Assembly (NCBI GenBank): GCA_900299185.1
Contig: OMIV01000216.1
Location: 1-64,000, forward strand
DNA length: 64,000 nucleotides
Source of the DNA: Planctomycetaceae bacterium
GTDB taxonomy: Bacteria; Planctomycetota; Planctomycetia; Planctomycetales; Planctomycetaceae
Reading direction: 5' to 3'
Part shown: positions 36,763 through 45,288 of the stretch, one piece after another
Layout of the letters: each line of letters begins with the position of its first letter
Numbering within the stretch: position 1 is the first letter of the stretch
The notes under the pieces: generated by a model
Seen by the model: only the letters and a program-made list of their open reading frames with translations
Databases searched by the model: none
Told to the model about the DNA's origin: nothing
Program-made: the position numbers and the translations under genes

Positions 36763-37182
36763 CTACTTTCGTTCTCGCAAGCGACTGGCCAACGAGATGT
36801 TGCTGATCTCTGCTCGTTCGCAGATCTCAAGCACATCGGCGACGTACTGATAGGGATCTGGGCCAGAGCCACGAATGACAACGGATTGTTCCGCGTAACG
36901 CTTCTTGGCCAGTGAGAGTCGTTCTTCCAATTGGGTAAGCGTCAGCTTCTCTGTCCCAATCTGAACTTGGCCGTCTCCGGTGATGGAGACCACGATCTCA
37001 TCGGGAGCAGCCGTCAGTGGTGCTGCTGTGGCGACCGTGGGAAGTTTGACGTCGATCTGTCGTTCTTGTTTGGAATACGACGTGCCGACCATGAAGAAGA
37101 TGAGCAGCAAGAAGACGCAGTCGATCATCGGAGTCATGTTGATGGTCGGTTCGTCTTCACTGCTGAAGGCTTTGAGTGGCAT
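36763..37182 (-). CDS. exbD: ExbD/TolR-family biopolymer transport protein
   Basis: 139 residues. The single N-terminal helix has the family motif INMTPMIDCVFLLLIFFMVG with the proton-carrying Asp in PMIDCVF. The periplasmic domain (EIVVSITGDGQVQIGTEKLT ... VIRGSGPDPYQYVADVLEIC) has the usual ExbD fold. With ExbB it would couple proton motive force to a TonB- or TolA-like partner. No exbB gene is seen in the window. The next gene downstream encodes a TonB-like anchored toroid protein and is the likely partner. Confidence 0.9.
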   Translation of the reverse strand: MPLKAFSSEDEPTINMTPMIDCVFLLLIFFMVGTSYSKQERQIDVKLPTVATAAPLTAAPDEIVVSITGDGQVQIGTEKLTLTQLEERLSLAKKRYAEQSVVIRGSGPDPYQYVADVLEICERAEISNISLASRLRERK

Positions 37183-37632
37183 GGCAACTGGTCTTCAATC
37201 CTGAGCGAGCCAGTACGTTGGCCGAGCTGCAGGCTGTTTGATGACGGGATGATCGAGAAGTGCGTGGACGATGGGCGTGTGACGAAAGATTCGTGTTCGA
37301 TCAGTCGTTGCTGCTGTGTCACGGGAGCGTCGGTGAGTGGTATAGCCCCGAGCGAACTGGCTTCCCAATCTGGACGTCGATTCGACTGAGAATCTCGCGA
37401 ACGAACTCCGCTGACCAATCATCGTCGTCAGACCTGAGGGCAATTCGTCGGTCGACCTGACGGCACGAGCCAATTCGGCGGCACAAGGCCAACAAGAAGC
37501 CTGGCCGACGTGATGTAACGATCTCTCTGAATCGCGAAGCACGGCAAGCGTTGCCGAACGCAACGGTTGCGACAGCTTCTAAGAAACGGGCCGCAATACC
37601 TTTCCGAGTTCGTAGCATGGACCCCCAGGTCC

Positions 37633-37675
37633 GTGCGTCGCCGTCGGACGTAGGCGTCCAACCTACGTGACGCAC
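37633..37675. repeat. Nested palindrome
   Basis: Outer arms GTGCGTC (37633-37639) and GACGCAC (37669-37675) flank inner arms CGTAGG (37649-37654) and CCTACG (37662-37667). The centre reads CGTAGGCGTCCAACCTACG. This resembles short dispersed palindromic elements. Confidence 0.55.
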
Positions 37676-37742
37676 ATCGGGAAGTAATTGCGCCCCGGTT
37701 CCGAAGCGGAGTTCAGCGTCAATTGCGACCTCCGTGACTTTA

Positions 37743-37807
37743 CTCCGCGCTCTCTGATTCTCTGTGGTGAAAGAATTACTCACCGCAGAGCAGCCGAGAA
37801 CGCGGAG
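37743..37807. repeat. Palindromic intergenic repeat, CTCTGCGG family (best copy)
   Basis: 28-base arms: CTCCGCGCTCTCTGATTCTC then TGTGGTGA (37743-37770) and TCACCGCAGAGCAGCCGAGA then ACGCGGAG (37780-37807), about six mismatches, 9-base AT-rich loop. It has no ORF. Confidence 0.8.
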
Positions 37808-38047
37808 ATCTTTCACCAAGACGCGTTGTCATCCGCTGGAAGTTCCGGCACTCGGCTATTCGGATCGATTCAGTGGAGTCGCTTCGCCTTCCCAACATGT
37901 CGAGGGCTTCAACAGAAATAGCGGAGTGCCTTTTTTGTTTTCGCTCCGCTTGATTCGCACGGCGCGAAGATGGCCGCTCGAATCAAACAGAGCGCGATTA
38001 GATCCCGACGCGATCAGAATTCGGGACGACATTGCGGCATCGATCGT

Positions 38048-38623
38048 TTAGTTACGAGTCGATTTGCCGCGTGTGAATTGTTCGAGGCGGCCTTCGGTGC
38101 GCGGGTTGGCTTTCAACTCTGTTTGCTCGGCAACTTCTGCGTGACTCGATTCACGAGCCAGCTTTTTCTGCTTTGAGAGGACTCGCCAGTTACGCATCAC
38201 GGTGAGGAACAAGTCGCCTGCGAACAACAGTCCGATGCCGCAAACGAGATAGCCATACATCGGCTGCTGTAAGAAAAATGCCGTACCGCCAACCACGAGT
38301 GACATCAATGTGCCCGCGAGCTTCACGATGACTTGAGTCTTCAACTGCTTGCGACCTGCTCGCACAACGGCCGAGCGTGCCTGCATGTTGGCCAACTGAC
38401 GCAACTGCTGCATGTTGGCTCGCACCGCGTCTTTGTCCTGCTTGTGCTTCGGACCTTCAGACAACCACGAGTAGTCTTGCTCGGTCGATCTCTTATTGGG
38501 CAACGCGACATCAGCCAGCGTCGACAAACCTTCGATCGTCGATAGACCTTCGGCTTTCACCGGAGTGTGTCGTTCCTGCGAGTTGTTCGCCGACTGTTTG
38601 GTGCGAGCAATCAATTGCTCCAT
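38048..38623 (-). CDS. Two-helix membrane protein, third gene of the FHA operon
   Basis: 191 residues starting directly after the stop of the acidic-protein gene (TAAATG junction), so translation is coupled. The hydrophilic N-terminal half contains EQDYSWLSEGPKHKQDKDAV. Two membrane helices follow (VIVKLAGTLMSLVVGGTAFF and GYLVCGIGLLFAGDLFLTVM), then a basic C-terminal tail rich in Lys/Arg/Glu. Both termini are probably cytoplasmic. No family recognised. Its place in the operon suggests that it tethers the FHA and acidic proteins to the membrane; this is inference. Confidence 0.7.
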   Translation of the reverse strand: MEQLIARTKQSANNSQERHTPVKAEGLSTIEGLSTLADVALPNKRSTEQDYSWLSEGPKHKQDKDAVRANMQQLRQLANMQARSAVVRAGRKQLKTQVIVKLAGTLMSLVVGGTAFFLQQPMYGYLVCGIGLLFAGDLFLTVMRNWRVLSKQKKLARESSHAEVAEQTELKANPRTEGRLEQFTRGKSTRN

Positions 38624-41197
38624 TTAAGCGCGGATCGGGTCATCGGCGGCCGGTGGCGTGCTCGGAGCTTTTTCAGTTACGGGCTTTTCAGATTCACTTT
38701 GCGTGTCAACGACGGCTGCCTGAGCACTCGGTTCGGAGTTCTCCAGTATGGGATTCGCTTCTTCGACGAGCGCGCCGCGTTCATCGAGTTCTTCAACCGA
38801 CTTCCCGCCCGTGAAGAACGAGTTGAAGCGATCGTCTAACGGCTTCTCATCTGCGACGGGGTTATTGGCGATCGCCGGTGCGTTCTTGATTCCAAACAAG
38901 TCCGCGAGTTGCGATCGAAGTTCCGACAGCTTGGTTTCGTCGGCGTCTTCCACGGGCTTACGTTCGAGTTGTGCCAAGAGCGATCCCGTCAGCAATTCGG
39001 CTTCTGGCTCGGACGATGCGCCGAACAAACTTGGTCGAGCGGACGCTGAATCGTCTTCATACGAAGCCTGCCGAGTGTCTTCGATCTCGGCCGATAGCTC
39101 GGTCGAGAACATCTCCGACGAACGCTCGGTGACTTCTTCTGAGTTCGAATCGGACGACTGAGTGTCGAGCAAATCTGGCTCGTTCAATGCGTCTGGAGCG
39201 TTGTCTTCCGGTGCCGCTTCGTCGGCTTTGATTTGAGCCAACAAGAAGCCGGTCGGTTGATCGATGACAGACTCATTCGCCGAATCGTTCTCTGTGCTGA
39301 CACCAAAGATGCTGCCGCTCGGTGCCGGCTCTTCGACATCATCGAGCTGATCAGCGAATGCTTCTTCAATGGAAGATTCTTCGGTCGCGTGCGTTTCCTG
39401 TTGAGGCTCCGATTCAACTGGCACTGCATCGAAGGCTTCTTCGGATGCGACTGATGGGGCCGCCTCTTCTTGGATCTGCTCGTCGTTCGTGAATTCCGAC
39501 AGCAGGTCGCCCGTTGTCACAGGCTCTTCCGGCAGATTCTCGACAGACTCAGTCGTAGCATCATCGTGATGTAAGAACTGTGCCAGCAACGAGCCGGTGG
39601 GGATATCGTGGGTTCGGCCTGCGGATGGATGATGAGTCGCTGCGAAGCTGAAGAGGCTTGGAACGGCTGGAGCAACTTCGTCGCAAGTGGCTTCTTCGAC
39701 GGCGAACTCGTCAGACATGGTCGGTGCATCAGTCGCTTCAACGTCCGAACCAAGCTCGGCGTCGAGTTCGACTTGCTCCTCAACTGCCGATTCTTCTTCA
39801 GGGTGGAAGGCCGACATCGAACGCGAAGATGCTTCAAACAACGCTTGTCGCGCGGCAGTACGAGCTTCGTCGAAGCCGACGTCGTCCGCGTCTTCCACTG
39901 AGAAACGATGCTCCAATGCTGTGAGTAACGGCTCGCAAGCCACGTCTTCGTTGATGTCCGAAACGTCGTTCGGTGAGGACTCAATTTCCGCGGTCAGTTC
40001 AATCAATGCGTCGGTCGTTACAGCTTCGTTCTCGCTGGGAACGCTGACGCTCGACTCGATGACCTGCTCAAGTTCTTGGATCGCGACTTCATTGGCTTCG
40101 ATGGCATTCGTCGCGGCTGCATCGACTTCGTCTGCAGTCAGCTCGAAGACATCGGCGGGATCCATAATCAAATCGTCGTCAGCCACATCCGCGATGTCGG
40201 ATGATTCAACTTCGTCGACTTCTTGGATCGAAGCGGACGACTCAATGAGCGGCTCGTCGTGACGGAGCAGATGCAGCAATCGCTCGGTGTGTGCGACAAG
40301 TTCTTGAGCGTCCTTCACGGTATCTATGGAGTCGTCGACAACCGCAGCTTCGTCAGCGATCGAAGCCGCTTCGATGGCGGAGCGCTCTTCGCCAACGTTG
40401 ACTTCATCGGCTTCAGCCGCGGCATCAACAACTTGATTCGCCGAGTCCTCGTTGAGCATGGACTCGCCTTCAAGCGGCTGCCCTTCGTACCACGTTTCTC
40501 CGCTCGCCAACTCGAAGGTGCTTTCGTCGTCGACTTCATCGTCGAGAGCATCGGATGTCTTGATGTGATCGAGATCCACTTCGGCCAACGATGGGTTCAG
40601 AACTTCTTCGGAATATGACGCCAGCAAAGCATCGAGCTCGGCGATGGCCGCATCTCGCGAACTCATGCCAACGACAGAAGCCGTTTGATTTGGGCCTTCA
40701 GCAAACAACCAAGCGTCGGGAAGCTCATCAATCGAGGCCTCGCTCTGATCGCTGACCTCAAGTTCGTCGATCCCAGGGCTGAGATCTTCATTGGGAGTCG
40801 CTTGCTCGATCTTGCTGACCAGCCGCTGCAGTTCGCTGATGCCCTCTGTGACATGCTCCAACTCCGGCGGCGGACACTTCGGTTCGTCGCTGTTGATGCT
40901 GCCGCGATCGAATGAGGTACCTTCGCCACGATCGATCGTGGCTGTTGGAATCACTGCGGTATCGATGGCAGCGGAAGCGGGCTGATTCGACGATTGCGGA
41001 GCCACAGTCCAATCACCGTCGGCATCATCCAAGGACCAATTGGATGACGCGAAGCAATCGGGCGCTTGATGTGAGTCGTCACCGCCGAAGCCGACATTGC
41101 CGATGTCGGATACTTTGCCACCCAGGATCGAGAGATCCAGATCAGGCAGGTCGAGGTCGTCGGGATCGTTGGTTGGATTGAGCGGCGTCGCTTGCAC
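38624..41197 (-). CDS. Large acidic, disordered protein with repeated LF...TGSLLAQ motifs
   Basis: 857 residues from GTG 41197. Extremely rich in Glu/Asp/Ser/Ala, with no signal peptide or membrane helix, and predicted mostly disordered. A short motif pair recurs in the C-terminal half: PSLFSF ... PTGSLLAQF (about residues 512-540), TTGDLLSEF (about 557), SGSIFGV ... PTGFLLAQI (about 626-650) and PSLFGAS ... LTGSLLAQL (about 722-740). A final LADLFGIKNAP ends the series. The hydrophobic motifs inside an acidic chain look like docking sites for a repeated partner. It lies between the FHA-domain gene (36-base gap) and the membrane-protein gene (coupled). Function unknown. Confidence 0.75.
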   Translation of the reverse strand: MQATPLNPTNDPDDLDLPDLDLSILGGKVSDIGNVGFGGDDSHQAPDCFASSNWSLDDADGDWTVAPQSSNQPASAAIDTAVIPTATIDRGEGTSFDRGSINSDEPKCPPPELEHVTEGISELQRLVSKIEQATPNEDLSPGIDELEVSDQSEASIDELPDAWLFAEGPNQTASVVGMSSRDAAIAELDALLASYSEEVLNPSLAEVDLDHIKTSDALDDEVDDESTFELASGETWYEGQPLEGESMLNEDSANQVVDAAAEADEVNVGEERSAIEAASIADEAAVVDDSIDTVKDAQELVAHTERLLHLLRHDEPLIESSASIQEVDEVESSDIADVADDDLIMDPADVFELTADEVDAAATNAIEANEVAIQELEQVIESSVSVPSENEAVTTDALIELTAEIESSPNDVSDINEDVACEPLLTALEHRFSVEDADDVGFDEARTAARQALFEASSRSMSAFHPEEESAVEEQVELDAELGSDVEATDAPTMSDEFAVEEATCDEVAPAVPSLFSFAATHHPSAGRTHDIPTGSLLAQFLHHDDATTESVENLPEEPVTTGDLLSEFTNDEQIQEEAAPSVASEEAFDAVPVESEPQQETHATEESSIEEAFADQLDDVEEPAPSGSIFGVSTENDSANESVIDQPTGFLLAQIKADEAAPEDNAPDALNEPDLLDTQSSDSNSEEVTERSSEMFSTELSAEIEDTRQASYEDDSASARPSLFGASSEPEAELLTGSLLAQLERKPVEDADETKLSELRSQLADLFGIKNAPAIANNPVADEKPLDDRFNSFFTGGKSVEELDERGALVEEANPILENSEPSAQAAVVDTQSESEKPVTEKAPSTPPAADDPIRA

Positions 41198-41233
41198 GGT
41201 CGTCTCTAAGCGACGATTGAGATGCTCGGTTTC

Positions 41234-42232
41234 TTAATTCAGCAAGTCGCGCTGCAGACCAAGTTCTTCTCGTTCTTGATCGAGCTGCACCCGGACTTCA
41301 TCGAGTTGTTGCCGTTGGTGCTGCAACAGGTCGCGTTGGCAATACAAGTCCGTGGCTTCCTCGTCGAGCACTGCGGCTCGCGAGCAAAGTTGCTGACTGA
41401 ATTGCAGCAGTTGGCTGAGCTGTCGGCTCATGCGCGTCGCGACTGCTGTCTGCCTCTGCATCCAATCGGGTGATGCGTCTTCGGTGGGGTGCACTTGCGA
41501 AAGAATGTCGTCCAGCCGCGCGAGTTCGGCGTCTTCAAGGGACTCCTCGCTGTCTGTTGCTTCATTCGCCAGACGCGAAGTCTGCATATCGAGGTTCTGC
41601 TGAATTGATGCCGCTAAGTCATCGAGCTGGTTGCGGATGGCTCGAAGCGATGCATCGCGATGATCGGTCTTGGACTCGATCGGCGCGTTCTTTGTTTTCG
41701 AAAGACTGCGCTGAATGCGATCGATGACTTGATCGAGCCGATCGCAAGCGTGCTGCTCGCCATGTAGTTCTCGTTCCAGAGCATCCAGCGTGTCTGCGAT
41801 GTCGCCAATGCGACCGAGGAGCTGCTCTGATGAAGGCGAGCGAGTGGTGATGTGGGGACGAGCGGTGTGTGGTGTGGCTTGTTCGAGAATCTCATCGGAA
41901 CGAGCGGCTCGCAGATGGAACGACACCGAGCCCAACTCCAGTCGATCACCGGTGGCGAGTATTGCTTCTTCCACAAGCTGGTCGTTGTGTCGAACTCCAT
42001 TAGCCCAGGCACGCACCAGAACGTGATAGTCATTCACAAACAATTGAGCTTCCACATCAGCCACATTCGGAGCTGCGAGAACGATTCGACATTGAGCCCC
42101 TGACCCAATCGACCATTCGCCGGGAGTCAGCACAACGGGAGCCAGGCCCGCTTCAGGCTGAGCTTCCAAAGCGAACACCGTTGTCGCGGTGCGTTGCGGC
42201 GTCGCCAATTTCGAAGTTAGCGGAGACAACAT
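41234..42232 (-). CDS. FHA-domain protein with long coiled coil
   Basis: 332 residues from ATG 42232, with GAGGAA upstream on the coding strand. Residues about 30-115 form a forkhead-associated-like domain (LTPGEWSIGSGAQCRIVLAA, FVNDYHVLVRAWANGVRHND, ILATGDRLELGSVSFHLRA). The GSGAQCRI strand and the N-G-x-x-x-N-D turn fit FHA but the classic phosphothreonine Ser/His pair is not clear. Residues about 135-332 are coiled coil (LLGRIGDIADTLDALERELH ... YCQRDLLQHQRQQLDEVRVQ). FHA domains bind phosphothreonine peptides, so the neighbouring acidic Ser/Thr-rich protein is a plausible ligand. First gene of a three-gene operon. Confidence 0.78.
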   Translation of the reverse strand: MLSPLTSKLATPQRTATTVFALEAQPEAGLAPVVLTPGEWSIGSGAQCRIVLAAPNVADVEAQLFVNDYHVLVRAWANGVRHNDQLVEEAILATGDRLELGSVSFHLRAARSDEILEQATPHTARPHITTRSPSSEQLLGRIGDIADTLDALERELHGEQHACDRLDQVIDRIQRSLSKTKNAPIESKTDHRDASLRAIRNQLDDLAASIQQNLDMQTSRLANEATDSEESLEDAELARLDDILSQVHPTEDASPDWMQRQTAVATRMSRQLSQLLQFSQQLCSRAAVLDEEATDLYCQRDLLQHQRQQLDEVRVQLDQEREELGLQRDLLN

Positions 42233-42588
42233 GAGCTTGTTTCCTCGAGAGCTGCGTTATGTCGTGCCCGAACGACACAACCAGCTCAATGGGAGCAGTC
42301 GGCAAACTCGGTGCGCACTCCGCCCCGATGCTTTCCCGACAGTCATCCAACTAGGTCATAGCTCACGGTCAATGGTCGGCAACCGCTTGAGTCGAATCGG
42401 TACTCACAACGCGACGTGAGAAGTCACCGCTGCTGGGCAATTCGCGCGAGTCGTTACAACCGTTTCGACAGAACAGCGGCAGAGCTGGATGCCATCGGCG
42501 GTCGAGGCATCAAACGACTCATCGAATCGGTACTCGTGGCGCTGTCGATTCGAGGGCTTGATAAGGCTTGTGACGACGCCGAGCCGCG
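42233..42588. other. Gap upstream of the FHA operon
   Basis: About 355 bases without a gene. It should hold the promoter of the leftward FHA operon and the 3' end of the leftward ABC operon. The 14-mer TCGAATCGGTACTC occurs at 42392-42405 and 42532-42545, 140 bases apart. I see no clear terminator or promoter consensus. Confidence 0.5.
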
Positions 42589-43401
42589 TTACACGTACTG
42601 CAATCGGAGTTCCTCGGCGGCGGCTTCATCGAGTTGGTCCATGCGTCGGACTTCTTCAAAGCGTTCGAGCAAAGCTTCGGGAGTGAGTCGCCGTTTCTCT
42701 GCACCTTGGAAGTCGTGAATGATCTGGCCGCGCACCATCATGATCAGCCGGTCGCCCAGATAGGCCGCTTGGTGCATCGAGTGTGTGACCATCATCGTCG
42801 TCAGCTTGTCGCGTTGGATCATGTCGTCCGTCAGACGAATGACCTGATCTGCCGACTTCGGATCGAGCGCGGCGGTGTGTTCATCGAGCAGCAGCAAATC
42901 CGGCTTCATCAGACCGGCCATCAACAAGGTGAGCGATTGCCGTTGTCCGCCCGACAAACTGCCGATGGCATTGGTGAGCCGATCCTCCATGCCGAGGCCC
43001 ATCCGGCGCACTCGTTCGCGAAGTTGATCCGACAAGTTCGAATCGAGCGCCCATCCCAGTCCGCGTCGTCGTCCTCGTTTGGCCGCGAGTGCCAAGTTCT
43101 CGGCGATGCTGAGGTTGGGGGCCGTGCCTGTGAATGGGTTTTGAAAGACGCGACCAATGAACTTGGCGCGGCGATGTTCTGGCCAGCGAGTGACGTCTTG
43201 ACCGCTCATCTTGATCGAGCCCGTATCCACCAAGAACGAGCCAGCCACCGCGTTTAGCAACGTCGACTTGCCCGAGCCATTCGTGCCGATGACGACCACA
43301 AACGAACCACGCTCAATGGTGAGAGTCACTCCTCGCAATGCGCGGACTTCGTTCGGCGTGCCGCGATGAAACGTCTTAACCAACTGCTTGAGTTCCAACA
43401 T
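42589..43401 (-). CDS. ABC transporter ATPase (TrpZ-like)
   Basis: 270 residues. Walker A is GTNGSGKSTLL, the signature LSGGQRQSLTLLMAGL and Walker B DLLLLDEHTAALDP, where DEHT replaces the usual DEPT; this variant is common in ATPases paired with ABC_sub_bind-type binding proteins. H-loop TMMVTHSMHQA. It powers import through the permease encoded just upstream (70 bp gap). Known relatives of this system import aromatic amino acids or are of unknown substrate. Confidence 0.88.
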   Translation of the reverse strand: MLELKQLVKTFHRGTPNEVRALRGVTLTIERGSFVVVIGTNGSGKSTLLNAVAGSFLVDTGSIKMSGQDVTRWPEHRRAKFIGRVFQNPFTGTAPNLSIAENLALAAKRGRRRGLGWALDSNLSDQLRERVRRMGLGMEDRLTNAIGSLSGGQRQSLTLLMAGLMKPDLLLLDEHTAALDPKSADQVIRLTDDMIQRDKLTTMMVTHSMHQAAYLGDRLIMMVRGQIIHDFQGAEKRRLTPEALLERFEEVRRMDQLDEAAAEELRLQYV

Positions 43402-43470
43402 GACGAAGCTTTCTCACGAACATGAACGCGGTAATGAAGCGAGCTGAAGTCGGCGAAGCGGCCATCCCGT

Positions 43471-44388
43471 TCAAGCAAACGACAGACGCTTGCGGGCGGC
43501 TTTCCAGAGGTCAGGAGCCACGAGCGCTACGAGCACAAATACGGCCGTCACCAACTTGAGGTCGTTGGGATTCAGTCCCCAACGCAGGGCAATCGCGACC
43601 AGCAATCGAAACAAGACCGAGCCCATCACTGCGCCGCAGATCAGAAACACGACGACGCGTGAGCCAACTAAGGTCTCGCCAATGATCACGCTCGCAAAGC
43701 CCAGCACGACCATGCCGATGCCCATCTGCACGTCGGCGAATCCTTGGTACTGCACCAACAAGGCTCCCGCGAATGCCGTCAGTCCATTTGCAATGGCGAG
43801 CCCCAGCGTTGTCATCCAATCCACATCCACGCCCAACGCGCGAATCATGTCGGAGTTATCTCCGGTCGCGCGCATCGCCAATCCCAGGTTGGTGCGGAAG
43901 AAGGCCACCATGCCGGCTCCGACTGCCGCAATGAGCAACAGCACGAGCCCGATCACGCAGACATCTTGAGCCGGGACTTGCCACAGCCCGATGTCCCATT
44001 TGGTGTTCTCTTTCGCCATCTGTTGAGCCGACGACAGGATCGTTCGCGAGTCCATCAGCGGCACATTGCTTTTGCCCATGACTCGCAGGTTGACCGAGTA
44101 CAACGCCGTCATCACCAAGATGCCCGCTAACAGTCCGTTGATGCGGCACTTCGTCGCCAACGCTCCGGTCGTCGCTCCTGCTAAGGCTCCGGCCAAGATC
44201 GCCAACAACGTCGCCAGCCACGGATTCCAACCGCTCACCAACAAGGCTGCCGCGACTGAGCCTCCCAACGTCAGCGAGCCGTCTGCTGTTAGGTCTCGAA
44301 AGGCGAGAATGCGAAAGCTGATCAACACGCCAAACGCCAGCAGCGACAGGATCAACCCCATCGTCAGCGAGCCAATTAATAAAGTCAT
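43471..44388 (-). CDS. ABC transporter permease (TrpY-like)
   Basis: 305 residues, about eight to nine membrane helices: ILSLLAFGVLISFRILAFRD, LTADGSLTLGGSVAAALLVS, LAIANGLTAFAGALLVQYQG and VLGFASVIIGETLVGSRVVV. GAGG lies eight bases before ATG 44388. The DLTADGSLTLG segment and the overall layout match permeases of the branched-chain/CUT2-related class that pair with ABC_sub_bind binding proteins. It belongs with the ATPase at 42589 and, across the VapBC module, with the STAS and binding-protein genes. Confidence 0.87.
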   Translation of the reverse strand: MTLLIGSLTMGLILSLLAFGVLISFRILAFRDLTADGSLTLGGSVAAALLVSGWNPWLATLLAILAGALAGATTGALATKCRINGLLAGILVMTALYSVNLRVMGKSNVPLMDSRTILSSAQQMAKENTKWDIGLWQVPAQDVCVIGLVLLLIAAVGAGMVAFFRTNLGLAMRATGDNSDMIRALGVDVDWMTTLGLAIANGLTAFAGALLVQYQGFADVQMGIGMVVLGFASVIIGETLVGSRVVVFLICGAVMGSVLFRLLVAIALRWGLNPNDLKLVTAVFVLVALVAPDLWKAARKRLSFA

Positions 44389-44561
44389 GAATGAACCTCA
44401 TGGGTGTAGGAAGCAGTGCAGTGTGTTGTCCGTGTTTGTTGATCGAAGTCTGCCCGTCGAGAACCCGAGATTTCTCGTTGAGAGCGAAAACCAGAATCGA
44501 TCAAGTGGAACGGGGCAAAGCGCATCTTGATAAGAGGTCGGTGTTGGGTAACTTGCCGCCT

Positions 44562-44819
44562 ATGAAAACCATCTCCATCAACAACCTGGAACAGGACATC
44601 AACCGCGTAGAAGAGTGGCTGGCGCAAGGCGAAGAGATTGAACTCTCGCGGCGCGGACAGCCCTTCGCTCGGTTATTGCCCATCGAGCCTCGTCCATTAT
44701 CGACGACGTCGGCCGTCGACTTCATGGACCAACTCCGAGCGAATTGGGGAGACCGACAACTCGCTGCGGATGATTTCGATCGAACTCGTGAGCTTGATCG
44801 TGAAGGCGACGAAGGATGA
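44562..44819 (+). CDS. Phd/YefM-type antitoxin
   Basis: 85 residues from ATG 44562 (MKTISINNLEQDINRVEEWL). The N-terminal fold with EIELSRRGQPFARLLPI is typical of Phd/YefM antitoxins, which bind DNA as dimers and repress their own operon. The C-terminal part (LRANWGDRQLAADDFDRTRE) would wrap and neutralise the toxin. It overlaps the PIN gene by four bases (ATGA). The module lies opposite to the flanking transporter genes. Confidence 0.85.
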   Translation: MKTISINNLEQDINRVEEWLAQGEEIELSRRGQPFARLLPIEPRPLSTTSAVDFMDQLRANWGDRQLAADDFDRTRELDREGDEG

Positions 44820-45268
44820 TTGCTTTTGCTGACACGTCTTTCGTCTACGCGCTGCATGTCGCGCAGGAACACTCTTCGAGAGCCTCGGAGATCTATCACC
44901 GGCATCTTGGTCATGTCGCCATTGGCCGATTGACCTGCTTTGAGTTTCGGCAGTCGTTGAGATTGAAGTCCTTCCGTCATGCGGCAGATGCACGGCTGGG
45001 CTTGAGTGCGGCCGACGCTTCGAAAGTGCTGGCTCAGTTTGATGCCAACTTGCGAGACAATGTCTTTGCTGTGTTGAAGTCGGATCTGCCTCGGATTCTG
45101 GAGATCGCCGAAGAGTTGTCGTCGAAGTACACGCCGAGTTTCGGCAGTCGCAGTATGGACCTGCTGTTGGTGGCGAATGCCATTCATGTGCACGCCGAAT
45201 ACTTCTTGACCTTCGATTTGGCTCAACGACGGCTGGCGGAGTTGGCGGGACTGACGGTCGAAGGCTGA
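44816..45268 (+). CDS. vapC: VapC-type PIN-domain toxin
   Basis: 150 residues. PIN acidic residues are seen in IAFADTSFVYAL (Asp6), LTCFEFRQSL (Glu), SRSMDLLLVANAI (Asp) and FLTFDLAQRRLA (Asp), the four-residue Mg-binding set of PIN ribonucleases. Such toxins cleave tRNA or rRNA unless bound by the antitoxin encoded just before. The TA pair looks complete. It sits between the permease gene and the STAS gene of a TrpXYZ-like transporter, on the opposite strand, as expected for a mobile module inserted into that cluster. Confidence 0.88.
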   Translation: MIAFADTSFVYALHVAQEHSSRASEIYHRHLGHVAIGRLTCFEFRQSLRLKSFRHAADARLGLSAADASKVLAQFDANLRDNVFAVLKSDLPRILEIAEELSSKYTPSFGSRSMDLLLVANAIHVHAEYFLTFDLAQRRLAELAGLTVEG

Positions 45269-45288
45269 GTCCTGCCTCATAGGAACGG

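Larger units (their letters stand above)
37183..38047. other. Long gene-free region with palindromic repeats
   Basis: About 865 bases. Several open frames exist on both strands, but none shows convincing protein composition, a start with ribosome binding site, or a recognisable motif. It contains a nested palindrome (37633-37675) and the best copy of the CTCTGCGG repeat family (37743-37807). Degenerate coding sequence cannot be excluded. Confidence 0.55.

Noticed and set aside
37195-37819. Two overlapping minus-strand ORFs upstream of exbD, considered as a possible exbB
   Set aside because: No membrane helices or ExbB motifs; composition looks non-coding. ExbB is therefore taken as absent from the window.
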